A stretch of DNA of 64,000 nt from NCBI RefSeq assembly GCF_004804315.1, contig NZ_SRXX01000002.1, positions 310,001-374,000 of the forward strand, in the 5' to 3' direction. Under the pieces are notes generated by a model, which worked only from the letters and a program-made list of their open reading frames with translations, ran no database searches and was not told where the DNA came from. Below are positions 17,936 to 27,724 of this stretch, piece after piece. Both the position numbers and the translations under genes were made by a program. The stretch comes from Flagellimonas onchidii. GTDB lineage: Bacteria > Bacteroidota > Bacteroidia > Flavobacteriales > Flavobacteriaceae. Each line of letters begins with the position of its first letter. Positions within the stretch are counted from its first letter, which is position 1.

Positions 17936-18877
17936 ATGAAAGATTTTAAAAAAAGATTTATCCATAATACGTATTTGGGGCAGGTTATTGGAGTTGTTTA
18001 TTATTGGGTCAATACAAGAATCACTCCACAAAAAACCTTTATAAAGAACGAGTATAAAAAGACCTTTGGTGTTTTCCCAAACTTAAAAAACCCCAAGACC
18101 TTAAATGAAAAAATTATTTGGTTAAAACTAAACGATCGCACCCCACTGCATACCCAATGTGCCGATAAATATGCCGTTCGAGAATACGTTGGTGAAAAAA
18201 TAGGCGAAAAGTACCTAGTTCCTTTATATTATCATACAATTGATGCAAAACAAGTAAACCCCAACAACCTTCCAAAGCCTCCTTATATTATAAAAACCAA
18301 CCATGATAGCGGGGGAGGTATTTTTGTGAAGAATGAAAATGAAATTGATTGGGCCAAAATCCAGAAAAAACTAGCAAGACGATTAAAACATAATTACTAC
18401 TGGGATTCTAAAGAATGGCAATATAAAGACATAAAACCTAGAATAGTAGTAGAAAAATTGCTTGTTACAAAAGCTGGAAAAATACCTTTTGACTATAAAC
18501 TTCATTGTTTTAATGGAGAGGTGGTTACCGTGCAAGTAGACATGGAAAGAGGAACGGATAACCACTATAGAAATTGGTACGACCCAGATTGGAAAAGAGA
18601 GCCATTCAAATGGTCGTCTTTAAAAGATAACGGAAAAAGTACAGATCCCAGTCCATGGGATATAGAAAAGCCGGCCACTTTAAAAGAAATGATAAGATTA
18701 TCTCAGGTTTTGGCAGAACCCTTTGTTTATGTTCGCGTTGATTGGTACGATGTTGATGGTGAATTGTTTTTTGGAGAACTTACATTTCATCACGACGGAG
18801 GAAACAGACCTATAGAACCAAAGGAATGGGATTTAAAACTGGGTGAAAAACTGGTTTTAAAAAACAAGATGCAATGA
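17936..18877 (+). CDS. TupA-like ATP-grasp protein
   Basis: A 313-aa protein of the TupA-like ATP-grasp family (PF14305), named after a Bacillus teichuronopeptide gene. Typical features are the opening N-x-K-x-P-K-T-L-N-E-K-I-I-W-L-K region near residue 55, A-D-K-Y-A-V-R-E-Y-V, Y-I-I-K-T-N-H-D-S-G-G-G with the ATP-binding glycine loop, the strand D-Y-K-L-H-C-F-N-G, and the closing R-V-D-W-Y-D-V-D-G-E-L-F-F-G-E-L-T-F. Members lie in capsule loci and are thought to attach amino acids or otherwise modify acidic glycans; this is inferred from family context. Its stop overlaps the next GT4 start by four bases (18874-18877), so the two are translationally coupled. Confidence 0.88.
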   Translation: MKDFKKRFIHNTYLGQVIGVVYYWVNTRITPQKTFIKNEYKKTFGVFPNLKNPKTLNEKIIWLKLNDRTPLHTQCADKYAVREYVGEKIGEKYLVPLYYHTIDAKQVNPNNLPKPPYIIKTNHDSGGGIFVKNENEIDWAKIQKKLARRLKHNYYWDSKEWQYKDIKPRIVVEKLLVTKAGKIPFDYKLHCFNGEVVTVQVDMERGTDNHYRNWYDPDWKREPFKWSSLKDNGKSTDPSPWDIEKPATLKEMIRLSQVLAEPFVYVRVDWYDVDGELFFGELTFHHDGGNRPIEPKEWDLKLGEKLVLKNKMQ

Positions 18878-19941
18878 AAATAGATTTTATCATTGGTTCC
18901 ATGATCGGCGGAGGTGCCGAAAGGGTAGTTAGTCTGTTGGCCAACTATTTTGCGCAAAATGGGCATCGGGTGCGGGTTATTACATTTTATGGTGACGATG
19001 CCTACGATTTTCATCCCGATATAAAACGAATACGATTTCATAAAAAGGCCATCATTAACTATGCTTCTTTTCGTGGCTTTTTTTCCTTGTTGTCTTTTTA
19101 TTTCAGAAAGAAAAATAGGCCAGATTATGTGAGTACACATATTGGAATGGTCGGGTATGCCACTATCATACCTACCAAACTTTATGGAATTAAATCGGTC
19201 GTTTCTGAGCATTTCAACCATTTGCACCAGCCATCAACCTTACCCATAAAGTTTTTGTGGCATGTGTTGTTTCGTCTTCCCAATGCAATAACGGTATTGA
19301 CAAAGTTTGACCTTCCTTTTTTCAAAAAAATCAATCAGAATACCGTAATAATGGAAAATCCTTGTTCGTTTGTCATCAATAGTAATGCGCCGAAAACAAG
19401 GGAAAGAACAATAGTAGCGGCGGGTAATTTGGATAGATATGTACACAAAGGTTTTGACAATTTGTTGGATATAGTACATGAAGTCTTTAAAACCCATCCA
19501 GATTGGAACCTTAAAATAGTTGGTGGTGGGGAAATAGGTATGCCCCCATTAGTAGAGAAAGCCAAAAAATTGGGCCTCGAAAATAAGGTAGAATTTTCCG
19601 GCTTTAGAAAAGACGTTAAAGAAATCATGGCAAAATCGGACATATATATATTAACCTCAAGGTACGAAGGTTTACCAATGGTTCTGATTGAAGCAATGTC
19701 TCAAGGAATGGCATGCATCGCCTATGATTGTGTTTCGGGGCCATCGGAAATAATTGATGATGGAAAAAACGGTATTCTAGTGAGTGATCAAAACAAAGAG
19801 GAGATGATTCAAAAATTAGGAGAATTGATTGATAATGAAAAGTTAAGAGAATCATTAAGGGCAAATACGGTAAAATCCCTTGACAAGTTTTCACTGGAAA
19901 ATGTTGGCAAAAAATGGGAGAATCTATTGTCCAATCTATAA
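18874..19941 (+). CDS. Glycosyltransferase family 4
   Basis: A 355-aa GT-B glycosyltransferase. The N-terminus has I-I-G-S-M-I-G-G-G-A-E-R-V-V-S-L-L. The C-terminal half has G-N-L-D-R-Y-V-H-K-G, then the EX7E motif in S-R-Y-E-G-L-P-M-V-L-I-E-A-M and C-V-S-G-P-S-E-I-I, resembling PglH/AmsD-like GalNAc or hexosyl transferases. It begins inside the stop of the TupA-like gene. The last codons contain one arm of an inverted repeat completed 25 nt downstream. The sugar donor is not determinable from the sequence. Confidence 0.88.
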   Translation: MKIDFIIGSMIGGGAERVVSLLANYFAQNGHRVRVITFYGDDAYDFHPDIKRIRFHKKAIINYASFRGFFSLLSFYFRKKNRPDYVSTHIGMVGYATIIPTKLYGIKSVVSEHFNHLHQPSTLPIKFLWHVLFRLPNAITVLTKFDLPFFKKINQNTVIMENPCSFVINSNAPKTRERTIVAAGNLDRYVHKGFDNLLDIVHEVFKTHPDWNLKIVGGGEIGMPPLVEKAKKLGLENKVEFSGFRKDVKEIMAKSDIYILTSRYEGLPMVLIEAMSQGMACIAYDCVSGPSEIIDDGKNGILVSDQNKEEMIQKLGELIDNEKLRESLRANTVKSLDKFSLENVGKKWENLLSNL

Positions 19942-19972
19942 TTAAAATAAGGTATGTGTCCGATTGGACAAT
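19926..19972. repeat. Inverted repeat straddling the GT4 stop codon
   Basis: ATTGTCCAATC (19926-19936) is perfectly complementary to GATTGGACAAT (19962-19972) with a 25-nt loop that contains the stop codon at 19939-19941. There is no T-run after it, so it is not a standard terminator. The same ten-base core ATTGTCCAAT forms a palindrome at 42127-42155. Confidence 0.45.
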
Positions 19973-20086
19973 GGTGTAATAGATATTTAAGAAGAAAAGA
20001 AATCATAGGTCATTTGATTTTACGCCTAATAAACATGGAAGATTAATCGGTAGACTTTATTGTATCTCCCATCAAGAAAACTAGTT

Positions 20087-21943
20087 ATGTGTGGTATTTA
20101 TGGAACAACCCTTCGCTATAAGAAGGAAGAAGTAGCGGCAAAATTAAAACGAACGGATTTTAGAGGGCCGGATTTTTCAGGAGTTCAAAACTATAACACA
20201 GGCTCTGGGCAGCTTACTTTTGGCCATAACAGGCTTGCAATTCTAGATTTGGATGCGCGATCAAACCAACCTTTTACTTTCGCTGACCAAATACATGTTG
20301 TTTTTAATGGGGAGATATATAATTTTTTGGAAATCAAGGAAACCTTATCCAAAAAAGGACATCAGTTTAAAACAACCAGTGATACCGAAGTAATTTGTGC
20401 TGCTTACCTAGAATATGGCGAAGATTGCGTAAAGCATTTCAATGGAATGTTTGCCTTTGTTCTTTATGACCACAAAAATCAAATCTTATTTGGAGCACGG
20501 GATAGAACAGGCCAGAAACCCTTTTATTATATGCTCCAAGATGGGGAATTTGAATTTGCCAGTCAAGTTTCTGCCATAGAGTTGTTCAACAGGAAGCTTA
20601 CAGTTTCGCAAGATGCCATTTCGCAATATATGCATTGGGGGTATATCCCAGAACCATTCTCTATTTATAACGAAGTCAAAAAACTTAAGGCGGGGCATTC
20701 CTTTGTTTTTAATCTGAATACCAAAAGCTTTACCCAAAAACAGTATTGGGATATCGATTTTGAGGGCAAAAACAAGTTTGAAGGCTCCTATGAAGAGGCC
20801 AAAACATCGTTGGAAAGCATCTTGGAAAGTGCGGTTAAAAAAAGAATGATTGCTGATGTTCCTTTAGGAGTGTTTCTGTCCGGTGGGGTCGATTCATCGT
20901 TGATTGCCGCACTGGCAAGTAAGGATTACTCGAAAAAACTAAAGACGTTTTCAGTAAAATTCGATGTTAAAAGTGTTGATGAAAGTATATATGCCCAAAA
21001 AGTAGCCAACCATCTTGGAACAGATCATAACACCATAGAGTGCAAGTATTCAGAAGGTATTGATCTCATAAAACAAATAGGATATTTTTATGATGAACCA
21101 TTCGCAGATTCTTCAGCCATTCCAACCATGCTTCTCTCGAAGTATACCAGAAAGCATGTGACCGTAGCCCTTTCTGGAGATGGAGGTGATGAAAGTTTTA
21201 TAGGTTACCATAGGTACAATTGGGTTCGAATTGCAGAGCGATTTTACGGGCTTCCGGGCATTTTAAGGTCTCCTATATTGGCAACGCTCAAAAATTTCCC
21301 ATACTATCGAGCAAAAATTGTGGCCGATGTATTATCAAGTAAAAACATTGACGATGCTTATATGAACATGATATCGGGCTCAAAAGATGATGATATCACG
21401 TATTCTGGAAAAGTGCCAACAACCTCTGAATGTGATTCTTATTTATTCCATAACAACAAAAATATCTACGAACGTGTTTCAGACTTTGATATTAAGAGTT
21501 ATTTGAATGATGACATCAATACCAAAGTAGATAGAGCCGCAATGGCATTTTCATTGGAAACCAGATCTCCCTTTTTAGATCACAATGTAATCGAGTTCGG
21601 GCGTTCCATTCCAACAGAGTTTAAGTTTTACAAGAAGAATCAAAAGAGAATATTGAAAGATGTACTTTATAAGTATGTTCCAAAAGAATTTTTTGACCGC
21701 CCCAAGGCCGGGTTTACGATGCCACTCAAAGAGTGGTTCCGAAATGAACTAAAAGATTATGTGCTTGATGAGTTAAACACCAATGGTTTAGAGCAAATTC
21801 CTGGGGTCAAAATAGAAGCTGTTCAAAAATACATACAACAACATATGGATGGGTCCTGGAATCGGTCAGGATTCATTTGGCAATTATTGGTACTTAAACA
21901 ATCGTTAAACCGTATCAATCAGAACCAGTCAAACAATGGGTAA
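20087..21943 (+). CDS. asnB: AsnB-like glutamine-dependent amidotransferase (asparagine synthetase family), copy 1
   Basis: A 618-aa protein with an N-terminal class II glutaminase domain and a C-terminal ATP-pyrophosphatase domain. The start at 20087 gives M-C-G-I-Y-G with the nucleophile Cys2; an open-frame extension to a TTG at 20060 would hide it. Visible are R-G-P-D-F-S-G, F-N-G-E-I-Y-N, the PP-loop V-F-L-S-G-G-V-D-S-S near residue 268, and A-L-S-G-D-G-G-D-E. The family makes asparagine, but copies inside glycan loci are often thought to amidate uronic acids. With UDP-GlcA/GalA genes and a second copy nearby, amidation of a sugar acid is a reasonable inference. The last 8 bases overlap the next GT4 gene. 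Confidence 0.88.
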   Translation: MCGIYGTTLRYKKEEVAAKLKRTDFRGPDFSGVQNYNTGSGQLTFGHNRLAILDLDARSNQPFTFADQIHVVFNGEIYNFLEIKETLSKKGHQFKTTSDTEVICAAYLEYGEDCVKHFNGMFAFVLYDHKNQILFGARDRTGQKPFYYMLQDGEFEFASQVSAIELFNRKLTVSQDAISQYMHWGYIPEPFSIYNEVKKLKAGHSFVFNLNTKSFTQKQYWDIDFEGKNKFEGSYEEAKTSLESILESAVKKRMIADVPLGVFLSGGVDSSLIAALASKDYSKKLKTFSVKFDVKSVDESIYAQKVANHLGTDHNTIECKYSEGIDLIKQIGYFYDEPFADSSAIPTMLLSKYTRKHVTVALSGDGGDESFIGYHRYNWVRIAERFYGLPGILRSPILATLKNFPYYRAKIVADVLSSKNIDDAYMNMISGSKDDDITYSGKVPTTSECDSYLFHNNKNIYERVSDFDIKSYLNDDINTKVDRAAMAFSLETRSPFLDHNVIEFGRSIPTEFKFYKKNQKRILKDVLYKYVPKEFFDRPKAGFTMPLKEWFRNELKDYVLDELNTNGLEQIPGVKIEAVQKYIQQHMDGSWNRSGFIWQLLVLKQSLNRINQNQSNNG

Positions 21944-23090
21944 ACCAAACCTAAGCATCCTTACCGTTACCATGGGAAGTGGTGGCGCACAAAAAGTAAT
22001 CAGTCTACTTTTAAAAAAGTTGGTATTGGATTACAACGTTTCATTGGTGCTTTACCACAACCAAGTACATTTTGAAATTCCAGAGGAGGTGGAGGTTATT
22101 ATATTAGGCAACAATACTTCAGAACAAAGAAATGTATTTCAGAAGTTTACTGATTTTGTAGTATGTTGTAGGAGATATAGAAAATTACTTAAAGCCCGGG
22201 ACATTCAGTTCTCCATTTCTTTTCTGGCCTCTCCGAATATAATAAGTGGAATTGTATCCTTGTTTAACAAAAAGTGCAAAATGATAATAAGTGAAAGGGG
22301 GTTTCCCACAGACAATGTTACAAGTAAGCTTTCTTTCTATATCTCTAAGATTGCCTATCCCCTATTTTACAATAGATGCGATTCTTTATTTTCAAATTCT
22401 GTGCATATCAATTCTGATTTGAAAGAAAATTTTGGCGTTAATATTCCCATGGATGTAGTTTACAACCCAATTGAGCTTCCTTCAAATTATCGGAACCCTG
22501 AAACCTTTTCTAAAGCTAAAGAAAGCTTCAAACTCATAAATGTAGGCTCTGTGGACACTCGCAAAAACCAAGATATGATATTGCGAGCAATGGCAAATCT
22601 ACCCCATAAGAATATCTCTTTCACCTTGTTGGGAGATGGCCATTTAATGGAGAATCTGCAAGAACGCGCCAAAACTTTGGAACTGACTGATCGAGTAGCT
22701 TTCGAGGGAATTGTCAAAAATATTGGCAAATACCTTAGCATCCATGACTGTTTTGTTCTTTCATCCTTTACTGAAGGGTTTCCAAATGCTCTCCTAGAAG
22801 GAATGAGTTATGGACTCCCTTGTATTTCAACCAATTGTAAGTCTGGGCCGTTAGAAATGTTAAATGAAAATGAACCGGTCACCATTGCCAAGGGTAAATT
22901 TGTTGAGGCCAAATACGGTTTGCTGATAAATAATGATGACGATATTGCTTTATCTGCTGCTGTGCAGTATTTATATGAAAATCCAAAAATACAAATGCAT
23001 TACAGCAAGATGAGCCTTAAGAGAGCTGAAGAATACGAACTGGGAAGTATCTATTCCCAATTCAAAACTTTTATTCATTCATATAAGTAA
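21936..23090 (+). CDS. Glycosyltransferase family 4
   Basis: A 384-aa GT-B glycosyltransferase. The N-terminus has T-V-T-M-G-S-G-G-A-Q-K-V-I-S-L, and residues 95-125 carry I-S-F-L-A-S-P-N and I-I-S-E-R-G. The C-terminal domain has N-V-G-S-V-D-T-R-K-N-Q and the EX7E segment F-T-E-G-F-P-N-A-L-L-E-G-M, then S-T-N-C-K-S-G-P-L-E-M-L, all typical of GT4 capsule enzymes. It overlaps the upstream AsnB-like gene by 8 nt and lies 6 nt before a second AsnB-like gene, so the three are one transcription and translation unit. The sugar specificity is unknown. Confidence 0.88.
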   Translation: MGKPNLSILTVTMGSGGAQKVISLLLKKLVLDYNVSLVLYHNQVHFEIPEEVEVIILGNNTSEQRNVFQKFTDFVVCCRRYRKLLKARDIQFSISFLASPNIISGIVSLFNKKCKMIISERGFPTDNVTSKLSFYISKIAYPLFYNRCDSLFSNSVHINSDLKENFGVNIPMDVVYNPIELPSNYRNPETFSKAKESFKLINVGSVDTRKNQDMILRAMANLPHKNISFTLLGDGHLMENLQERAKTLELTDRVAFEGIVKNIGKYLSIHDCFVLSSFTEGFPNALLEGMSYGLPCISTNCKSGPLEMLNENEPVTIAKGKFVEAKYGLLINNDDDIALSAAVQYLYENPKIQMHYSKMSLKRAEEYELGSIYSQFKTFIHSYK

Positions 23091-23096
23091 TAGATT

Positions 23097-24998
23097 ATGT
23101 GTGGAATCAATGGCATAATAGTAAAACAAAACACTTCAAACGAGGGCATCTCTAAGACCCTCAACAGGATGAATGATCTGATTGTCCATAGAGGTCCTGA
23201 TGATGACGGAACCTTTGCCCAAGCCAAAGATGTTTATGGAGTGGGAATGGCCATGCGAAGACTCTCCATTATCGACCTAACATCCGGGCAGCAACCGATT
23301 TATTCGGATGACAAAAAAATCGTTATCACTTTCAATGGAGAAATCTATAATTATAGAGAACTAAGAGCCGAATTGGAGGCCCAAGACATAAGTTTTAAAA
23401 CCACCAGTGATACGGAAGTAATTCTTAAACTATATGAGAAAGAAGGTCCAACTTCCTTTTCAAAACTCGATGGTATGTTTGCTTTCTCTATCTATGATGA
23501 GCAATTGAACAAAGTCTTCATTGCTAGAGATTTTTTTGGTGAGAAGCCTTTGTATTATACCATGTTGAACAATAGGTTCTTATGGGCGTCTGAGTTAAAG
23601 TCAATAGTCAATGAACTGGATCAAAAACCTAGAATTTCTACTCGAGGTTTAAATCTTTTTCTCAGACTTACCTATGTCCCTGCTCCCCATACCATTTATG
23701 AGGGAATTCATAAGCTAGAAGCAAATCGATTTTTAGAATATGATCTGTCTAGCCACACCTTCAAAATTGCCCCGATAAATGATGAACCAAAACCAAGGCC
23801 ACAGAACATTCCCTTTGAGGAAGCCAAACGTCAAGTGAAAGACATTGTAACCAAGAGCGTTGAAAGCCGTTCTGTTTCCGATGTCCCTTTAGGAACCTTT
23901 TTGTCTGGTGGGGTAGACTCTTCTATTGTTTCGTTATGCCTATCGCAGGTATCGTCCAAAAAGGTAGAAACGTTTTCCATTGGGTTTAAAAAAGCTTCAT
24001 TTGATGAAACGGATAAATCCCAGTTAGTCGCCAAACTCATCAATAGCAACCATCATGAGTTTATAATAGATGAAGACGATCTTAAGCACAATATCCATGA
24101 AATTTTGGTCAACTTTGATGAGCCTTTTTCCGATACGGCTGCACTTCCCACCTATCTAGTGTCTAAAAAGACCAGGGAACATGTTACTGTAGCACTTACT
24201 GGAGACGGCGGTGACGAGGTTTTTGGAGGTTACAACAAGTACTATGTTGGAAAAATGAATAGTAGGTATACCAATATAGTACCCAAAGTATTGCATAAAA
24301 CAATACGTAATCTCGCTAATTCAATTTTTGCCACAAAGGATGATAATAGAGGTAGACGCTTCCAAATCAGAAAACTTCTTAACAGTATTGATTATGACGG
24401 ACAGTTTTTCTGGAACATCGTGTCGTTGGCAAATACAGAAAAACAACTTTCCGAGATACTCTTGCCAGAAGTAATGCATTCGGATTTGTTTGATGAGTAT
24501 AAGCAAAAACTCCATTTGAACAAAGCCACTTCACTTACAGACTTCAGACAAATTGATAAAATAATAAGTCTGGAAGGGGGCATGTTACCTAAAGTAGATC
24601 GTACGAGCATGTTAAACTCTCTAGAATGTAGAGCTCCATTCTTAAATAGGGAACTTTGGGAGTTGACCAATACGCTTCCTGAGGATTATCTGATGAAGGG
24701 ATGGAACAAAAAGTACATACTCAAAGAAGCATTCAAGGATCAGTTTCCTGATCAATTTTTAGAAAAAAGTAAAAGTGGATTTGGTTCCCCTGTAGGCGAT
24801 TGGCTTCGATCCAGTTTACGTAAGGAATTGGAGTCTTATATTGAAACAAAATTTTTGAAGTCCCAAAAGTTATTCAATATTGATACCATAGTACCTTTGG
24901 TCAAGAACCATTTATCAAGAAAACAAGACAATACCTTTCGAGTCTGGGCATTCTATTGTTTCCAGAAATGGTATACCCATAATTATCTTAAAATCTAA
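23097..24998 (+). CDS. asnB: AsnB-like glutamine-dependent amidotransferase, copy 2
   Basis: A 633-aa protein with the same two-domain layout as the copy at 20087 but clearly divergent in sequence. It begins M-C-G-I-N-G-I-I with nucleophile Cys2. It shows H-R-G-P-D-D-D-G, F-N-G-E-I-Y-N-Y-R-E-L, F-A-I-R-D-type I-A-R-D-F-F-G-E-K-P-L, the PP-loop F-L-S-G-G-V-D-S-S, and A-L-T-G-D-G-G-D-E-V-F-G-G-Y. The C-terminus (S-K-S-G-F-G-S-P-V-G-D-W-L) is family-like. Two amidotransferases in one glycan operon suggest two different carboxyl substrates, or asparagine supply plus sugar amidation. This function is inferred from context. Confidence 0.88.
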   Translation: MCGINGIIVKQNTSNEGISKTLNRMNDLIVHRGPDDDGTFAQAKDVYGVGMAMRRLSIIDLTSGQQPIYSDDKKIVITFNGEIYNYRELRAELEAQDISFKTTSDTEVILKLYEKEGPTSFSKLDGMFAFSIYDEQLNKVFIARDFFGEKPLYYTMLNNRFLWASELKSIVNELDQKPRISTRGLNLFLRLTYVPAPHTIYEGIHKLEANRFLEYDLSSHTFKIAPINDEPKPRPQNIPFEEAKRQVKDIVTKSVESRSVSDVPLGTFLSGGVDSSIVSLCLSQVSSKKVETFSIGFKKASFDETDKSQLVAKLINSNHHEFIIDEDDLKHNIHEILVNFDEPFSDTAALPTYLVSKKTREHVTVALTGDGGDEVFGGYNKYYVGKMNSRYTNIVPKVLHKTIRNLANSIFATKDDNRGRRFQIRKLLNSIDYDGQFFWNIVSLANTEKQLSEILLPEVMHSDLFDEYKQKLHLNKATSLTDFRQIDKIISLEGGMLPKVDRTSMLNSLECRAPFLNRELWELTNTLPEDYLMKGWNKKYILKEAFKDQFPDQFLEKSKSGFGSPVGDWLRSSLRKELESYIETKFLKSQKLFNIDTIVPLVKNHLSRKQDNTFRVWAFYCFQKWYTHNYLKI

Positions 24999-25005
24999 GT
25001 GACAA

Positions 25006-26142
25006 ATGAACAAGAACATACTTATTATTGCATCTCTGGCCAATTCATTGCCCCATTTCAGGGGTGATTTTATGGCTGCTTTGGTAAAACAAGGATACAA
25101 GGTTTTTGCTGCTGCCCCAGAAATGTCTAATGATGTCTCTGAACGTTTACAAAAATTGGGGGTAACCACTGTTTCCTTTCAACTTGATAGAACTGGCCTA
25201 AACCCAATTAAAGATTTTAAATCCATATTAGAGCTAAAAAAAATAATCAAAGAGTACAAAATTGACTTGGTATTTCCATATACAATTAAACCTGTGGTAT
25301 ATGGTTCCATTGCTGCCAATATGGCCAAAAAGCCTGTAATTTCTTTAATTACAGGTTTGGGTTTTACATTTAGTGGTGCTTCAAAAAAAGCAAAATTCCT
25401 TCAAAAAATAACAAAGAGGCTATATCGGTACTCTTTACGCAAAAACAAGCTTGTTATTTTCCAGAATGAGGATGATCGCCAACTCTTCTTACAAAACAGG
25501 ATAGTTTCAAAAAATCAAAATACAGATGTCGTAAATGGCTCAGGAGTCAATTTGGAAAAATATCCATTTCGAAAAGTTAAGGTAACCACGTCAAATGTGA
25601 AATTTGTTATTGTGGCCAGATTGATAAAGGAGAAAGGTATTCAACTATTCATGGATACGGCAAAAGAATTGAAGAAGACTTATCCACAAGCCGAATTTCA
25701 CATTATCGGTGGTATGGCCGACCCACCTTCGGGTGTAAACATGGAAATTGTCAAACAATTACATGATGCAAAGATTATCGTTTTTCACGGACTCAAGGAC
25801 AATGTTCCTGAGTTTTTAAAGGATATGCATGTTTTTGTACTTCCCTCCTTTTATAGAGAAGGTGTCCCTCGCTCAATTTTGGAAGCCTTATCCATCGGTA
25901 TGCCTGTTATAACAACAGATACGCCGGGTTGTAAAGAGACCATAATACCCGAAACAAACGGTTTTTTAATTCCTCCTAAAAGTCTTGACCCATTAATAGA
26001 TACTTGCCGTTATTTTCTGGATAATCCTGCCTCAATTGAAAACATGGGGCAAGAAAGTAGAAACTTGGCAGAGAAAAAATTTGACGTTAACATTATTAAT
26101 CAGTTTTTGGTAGCCCATATTAATGCTACTTTGAACGTATAA
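25006..26142 (+). CDS. Glycosyltransferase family 4, PglA/CapM-like
   Basis: A 378-aa GT4 enzyme. The N-terminus reads ILIIASLANSLPHFRGDF, and residues 88-120 have V-F-P-Y-T-I-K-P-V-V-Y-G-S and L-I-T-G-L-G-F-T-F. These resemble the PglA/CapM/WbpT group, which adds the second sugar (often GalNAc or FucNAc) to an undecaprenyl-linked first sugar. The C-terminal domain has F-V-I-V-A-R-L-I-K-E-K-G-I, P-S-F-Y-R-E-G-V-P-R-S-I-L-E-A and T-P-G-C-K-E-T-I. The PglC-like initiating transferase follows 89 nt downstream, the usual pairing of first and second transferases. Donor identity is inferred only. Confidence 0.9.
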   Translation: MNKNILIIASLANSLPHFRGDFMAALVKQGYKVFAAAPEMSNDVSERLQKLGVTTVSFQLDRTGLNPIKDFKSILELKKIIKEYKIDLVFPYTIKPVVYGSIAANMAKKPVISLITGLGFTFSGASKKAKFLQKITKRLYRYSLRKNKLVIFQNEDDRQLFLQNRIVSKNQNTDVVNGSGVNLEKYPFRKVKVTTSNVKFVIVARLIKEKGIQLFMDTAKELKKTYPQAEFHIIGGMADPPSGVNMEIVKQLHDAKIIVFHGLKDNVPEFLKDMHVFVLPSFYREGVPRSILEALSIGMPVITTDTPGCKETIIPETNGFLIPPKSLDPLIDTCRYFLDNPASIENMGQESRNLAEKKFDVNIINQFLVAHINATLNV

Positions 26143-26231
26143 ATAAATACAAAAAACCTCTCTTCCTATTAATTAAACGTTGAGGCCTAAATAAATAACA
26201 TATTGTTCAAAATAACCTTAATGATATAAAA

Positions 26232-26840
26232 ATGTATGCAAAAGTAATTAAGAGATTAGCCGATTTTTTCGTTTCTCTCATAGCAATAATATTGCTCTCA
26301 CCTATCATTTTGATATTGATATGCCTTCTTGCATTCGCGAATAATGGAAAGCCATTTTTCTTTCAGAAAAGGCCAGGTAAAAATGAAAAAATCTTTACCA
26401 TCATAAAGTTCAAAACAATGAACGACAAGAAAGATAGCGAAGGAAATCTACTACCGGATATGCAACGAATAACCAAAGTTGGCGGTTTTGTTCGAGGTGC
26501 TTCTCTGGATGAACTCCTACAACTGTTCAATGTTGTAAAAGGAGATATGTCAATAGTTGGGCCAAGGCCGTTATTGATCAAGTATCTTCCTCTATACAAT
26601 AAAGAGCAGGCCAAACGACATTTGGTCAAGCCAGGGATAACGGGATGGGCACAAGTGAATGGGCGAAATGCAATAAGTTGGGAAGAGAAGTTTGTTTTGG
26701 ATGTTTGGTATGTCAATAATATTAGCTTCATAACCGATATGAAAATTCTGATAAAAACAGTTATGAAAGTGCTTCAACGTGAAGGCGTGTCCGCCAGTGA
26801 ACAAGATACTATGGAGGCTTTTAAAGGCACTCCTGAATAG
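26232..26840 (+). CDS. PglC-like initiating phosphoglycosyl transferase
   Basis: A 202-aa monotopic membrane phosphoglycosyl transferase. One N-terminal re-entrant hydrophobic segment (residues 12-36) precedes the conserved core: [18 protein letters not shown] with the catalytic Asp-Glu pair, M-S-I-V-G-P-R-P-L, and [13 protein letters not shown]. The short length matches PglC-type enzymes, not the long WcaJ/WbaP type. It would transfer a sugar-1-phosphate to undecaprenyl phosphate and start each repeat unit. With the PglF-like dehydratase and the aminotransferase at 4213-7286, a 2-acetamido-4-amino-type sugar is the likeliest first residue; that substrate is inference. Confidence 0.93.
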   Translation: MYAKVIKRLADFFVSLIAIILLSPIILILICLLAFANNGKPFFFQKRPGKNEKIFTIIKFKTMNDKKDSEGNLLPDMQRITKVGGFVRGASLDELLQLFNVVKGDMSIVGPRPLLIKYLPLYNKEQAKRHLVKPGITGWAQVNGRNAISWEEKFVLDVWYVNNISFITDMKILIKTVMKVLQREGVSASEQDTMEAFKGTPE

Positions 26841-26922
26841 AATGCATTACCAACTGTTTATTCGTTAAACGAGTTTTGTGCAAACTATATAGATGAAAAA
26901 TACAATTGGAATAAATAATATC

Positions 26923-26930
26923 TAGATTTG
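26923..26930 (+). promoter_or_regulatory. Putative internal -7 promoter element TAGATTTG
   Basis: TAGATTTG matches TAnnTTTG and lies 41 nt before the ATG of the first gene of the SDR / SMP-30 / ATP-grasp module. The nearest TTG upstream is 14 nt away, shorter than usual. It may start a sub-operon at 26972. Confidence 0.4.
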
Positions 26931-26971
26931 ATCAACGGTTTGATTCAATTACGAGATTAGCTTAGACATCT

Positions 26972-27718
26972 ATGAAAACAGTAATGATTTTAGGAGGTGC
27001 CAAAGGGGTTGGAAAAGAAATTCTGAAATCCTGCCTAAGAAAAGGCTACAACGTATCCTTTTGTGGACGAGATTCCGAATTGGGTGATAAAATAGTACAA
27101 TCCCATCAAAATGGAGATAACCTCTATTTTCATCAACTGGATTTAAACAATATTCAAGAGATTGAAAACTTTTATAAACAAACCATAAAACGGTTCAAAA
27201 GTATAGATGCTTTGGTTTTATACGCTGGAATAACACCAGTGTCCTCTATCATAGATACTGAGGAAGACATTTATGACAGCGTTTTCAATGTTAATCTCAA
27301 GGCCCCGTACTTTTTGTTAAAACATGTGTTGAAGTCAATGATGGATGCCCAAACTGGATCTATTATCTTTTTTGGCTCGGCCCACATGGATTATGGAGAA
27401 ATTAACAGGGCTCCGTACGCGCTCACAAAAGCAACACTTTACACATTATCCAATCATATTGCCCATCATTATGCAAAATTTGGAATTAGATCCAATTATC
27501 TGGTCATGGGCTGGACCAATACGGAAGGAGAACTTGAATTACGGGCAAAAGAAGGAATTAGTGAGGAAGAACTAAAAACTAAGGTATCCAACCACATTCC
27601 TATGGGTCGAATGCTCAATAGCCTTGATCCGGTGCCTGCAGTAATGCATTTTATATCAGATGAATCTGCAATGACAACAGGTTCTCTCATAAGAATCACA
27701 GGGGGAGAATACATATAA
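26972..27718 (+). CDS. Short-chain dehydrogenase/reductase, first of the module
   Basis: A 248-aa classical SDR. The cofactor motif is ILGGAKGVGKEIL near the N-terminus, followed by Y-A-G-I-T-P-V (the N/Y-A-G motif) near residue 88. Ser of F-F-G-S-A-H and Tyr-x-x-x-Lys in P-Y-A-L-T-K-A form the catalytic set, and the end carries S-A-M-T-T-G-S-L-I-R-I-T-G-G-E-Y. It would use NAD(P)H to oxidise or reduce a hydroxyl or keto group on a sugar-like substrate. The next gene (SMP-30 family) starts 6 nt after its stop, so the two are co-translated. The substrate is unknown; the linked lactonase-type gene suggests a sugar lactone or aldonate pathway. Confidence 0.85.
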   Translation: MKTVMILGGAKGVGKEILKSCLRKGYNVSFCGRDSELGDKIVQSHQNGDNLYFHQLDLNNIQEIENFYKQTIKRFKSIDALVLYAGITPVSSIIDTEEDIYDSVFNVNLKAPYFLLKHVLKSMMDAQTGSIIFFGSAHMDYGEINRAPYALTKATLYTLSNHIAHHYAKFGIRSNYLVMGWTNTEGELELRAKEGISEEELKTKVSNHIPMGRMLNSLDPVPAVMHFISDESAMTTGSLIRITGGEYI

Positions 27719-27724
27719 TTATCT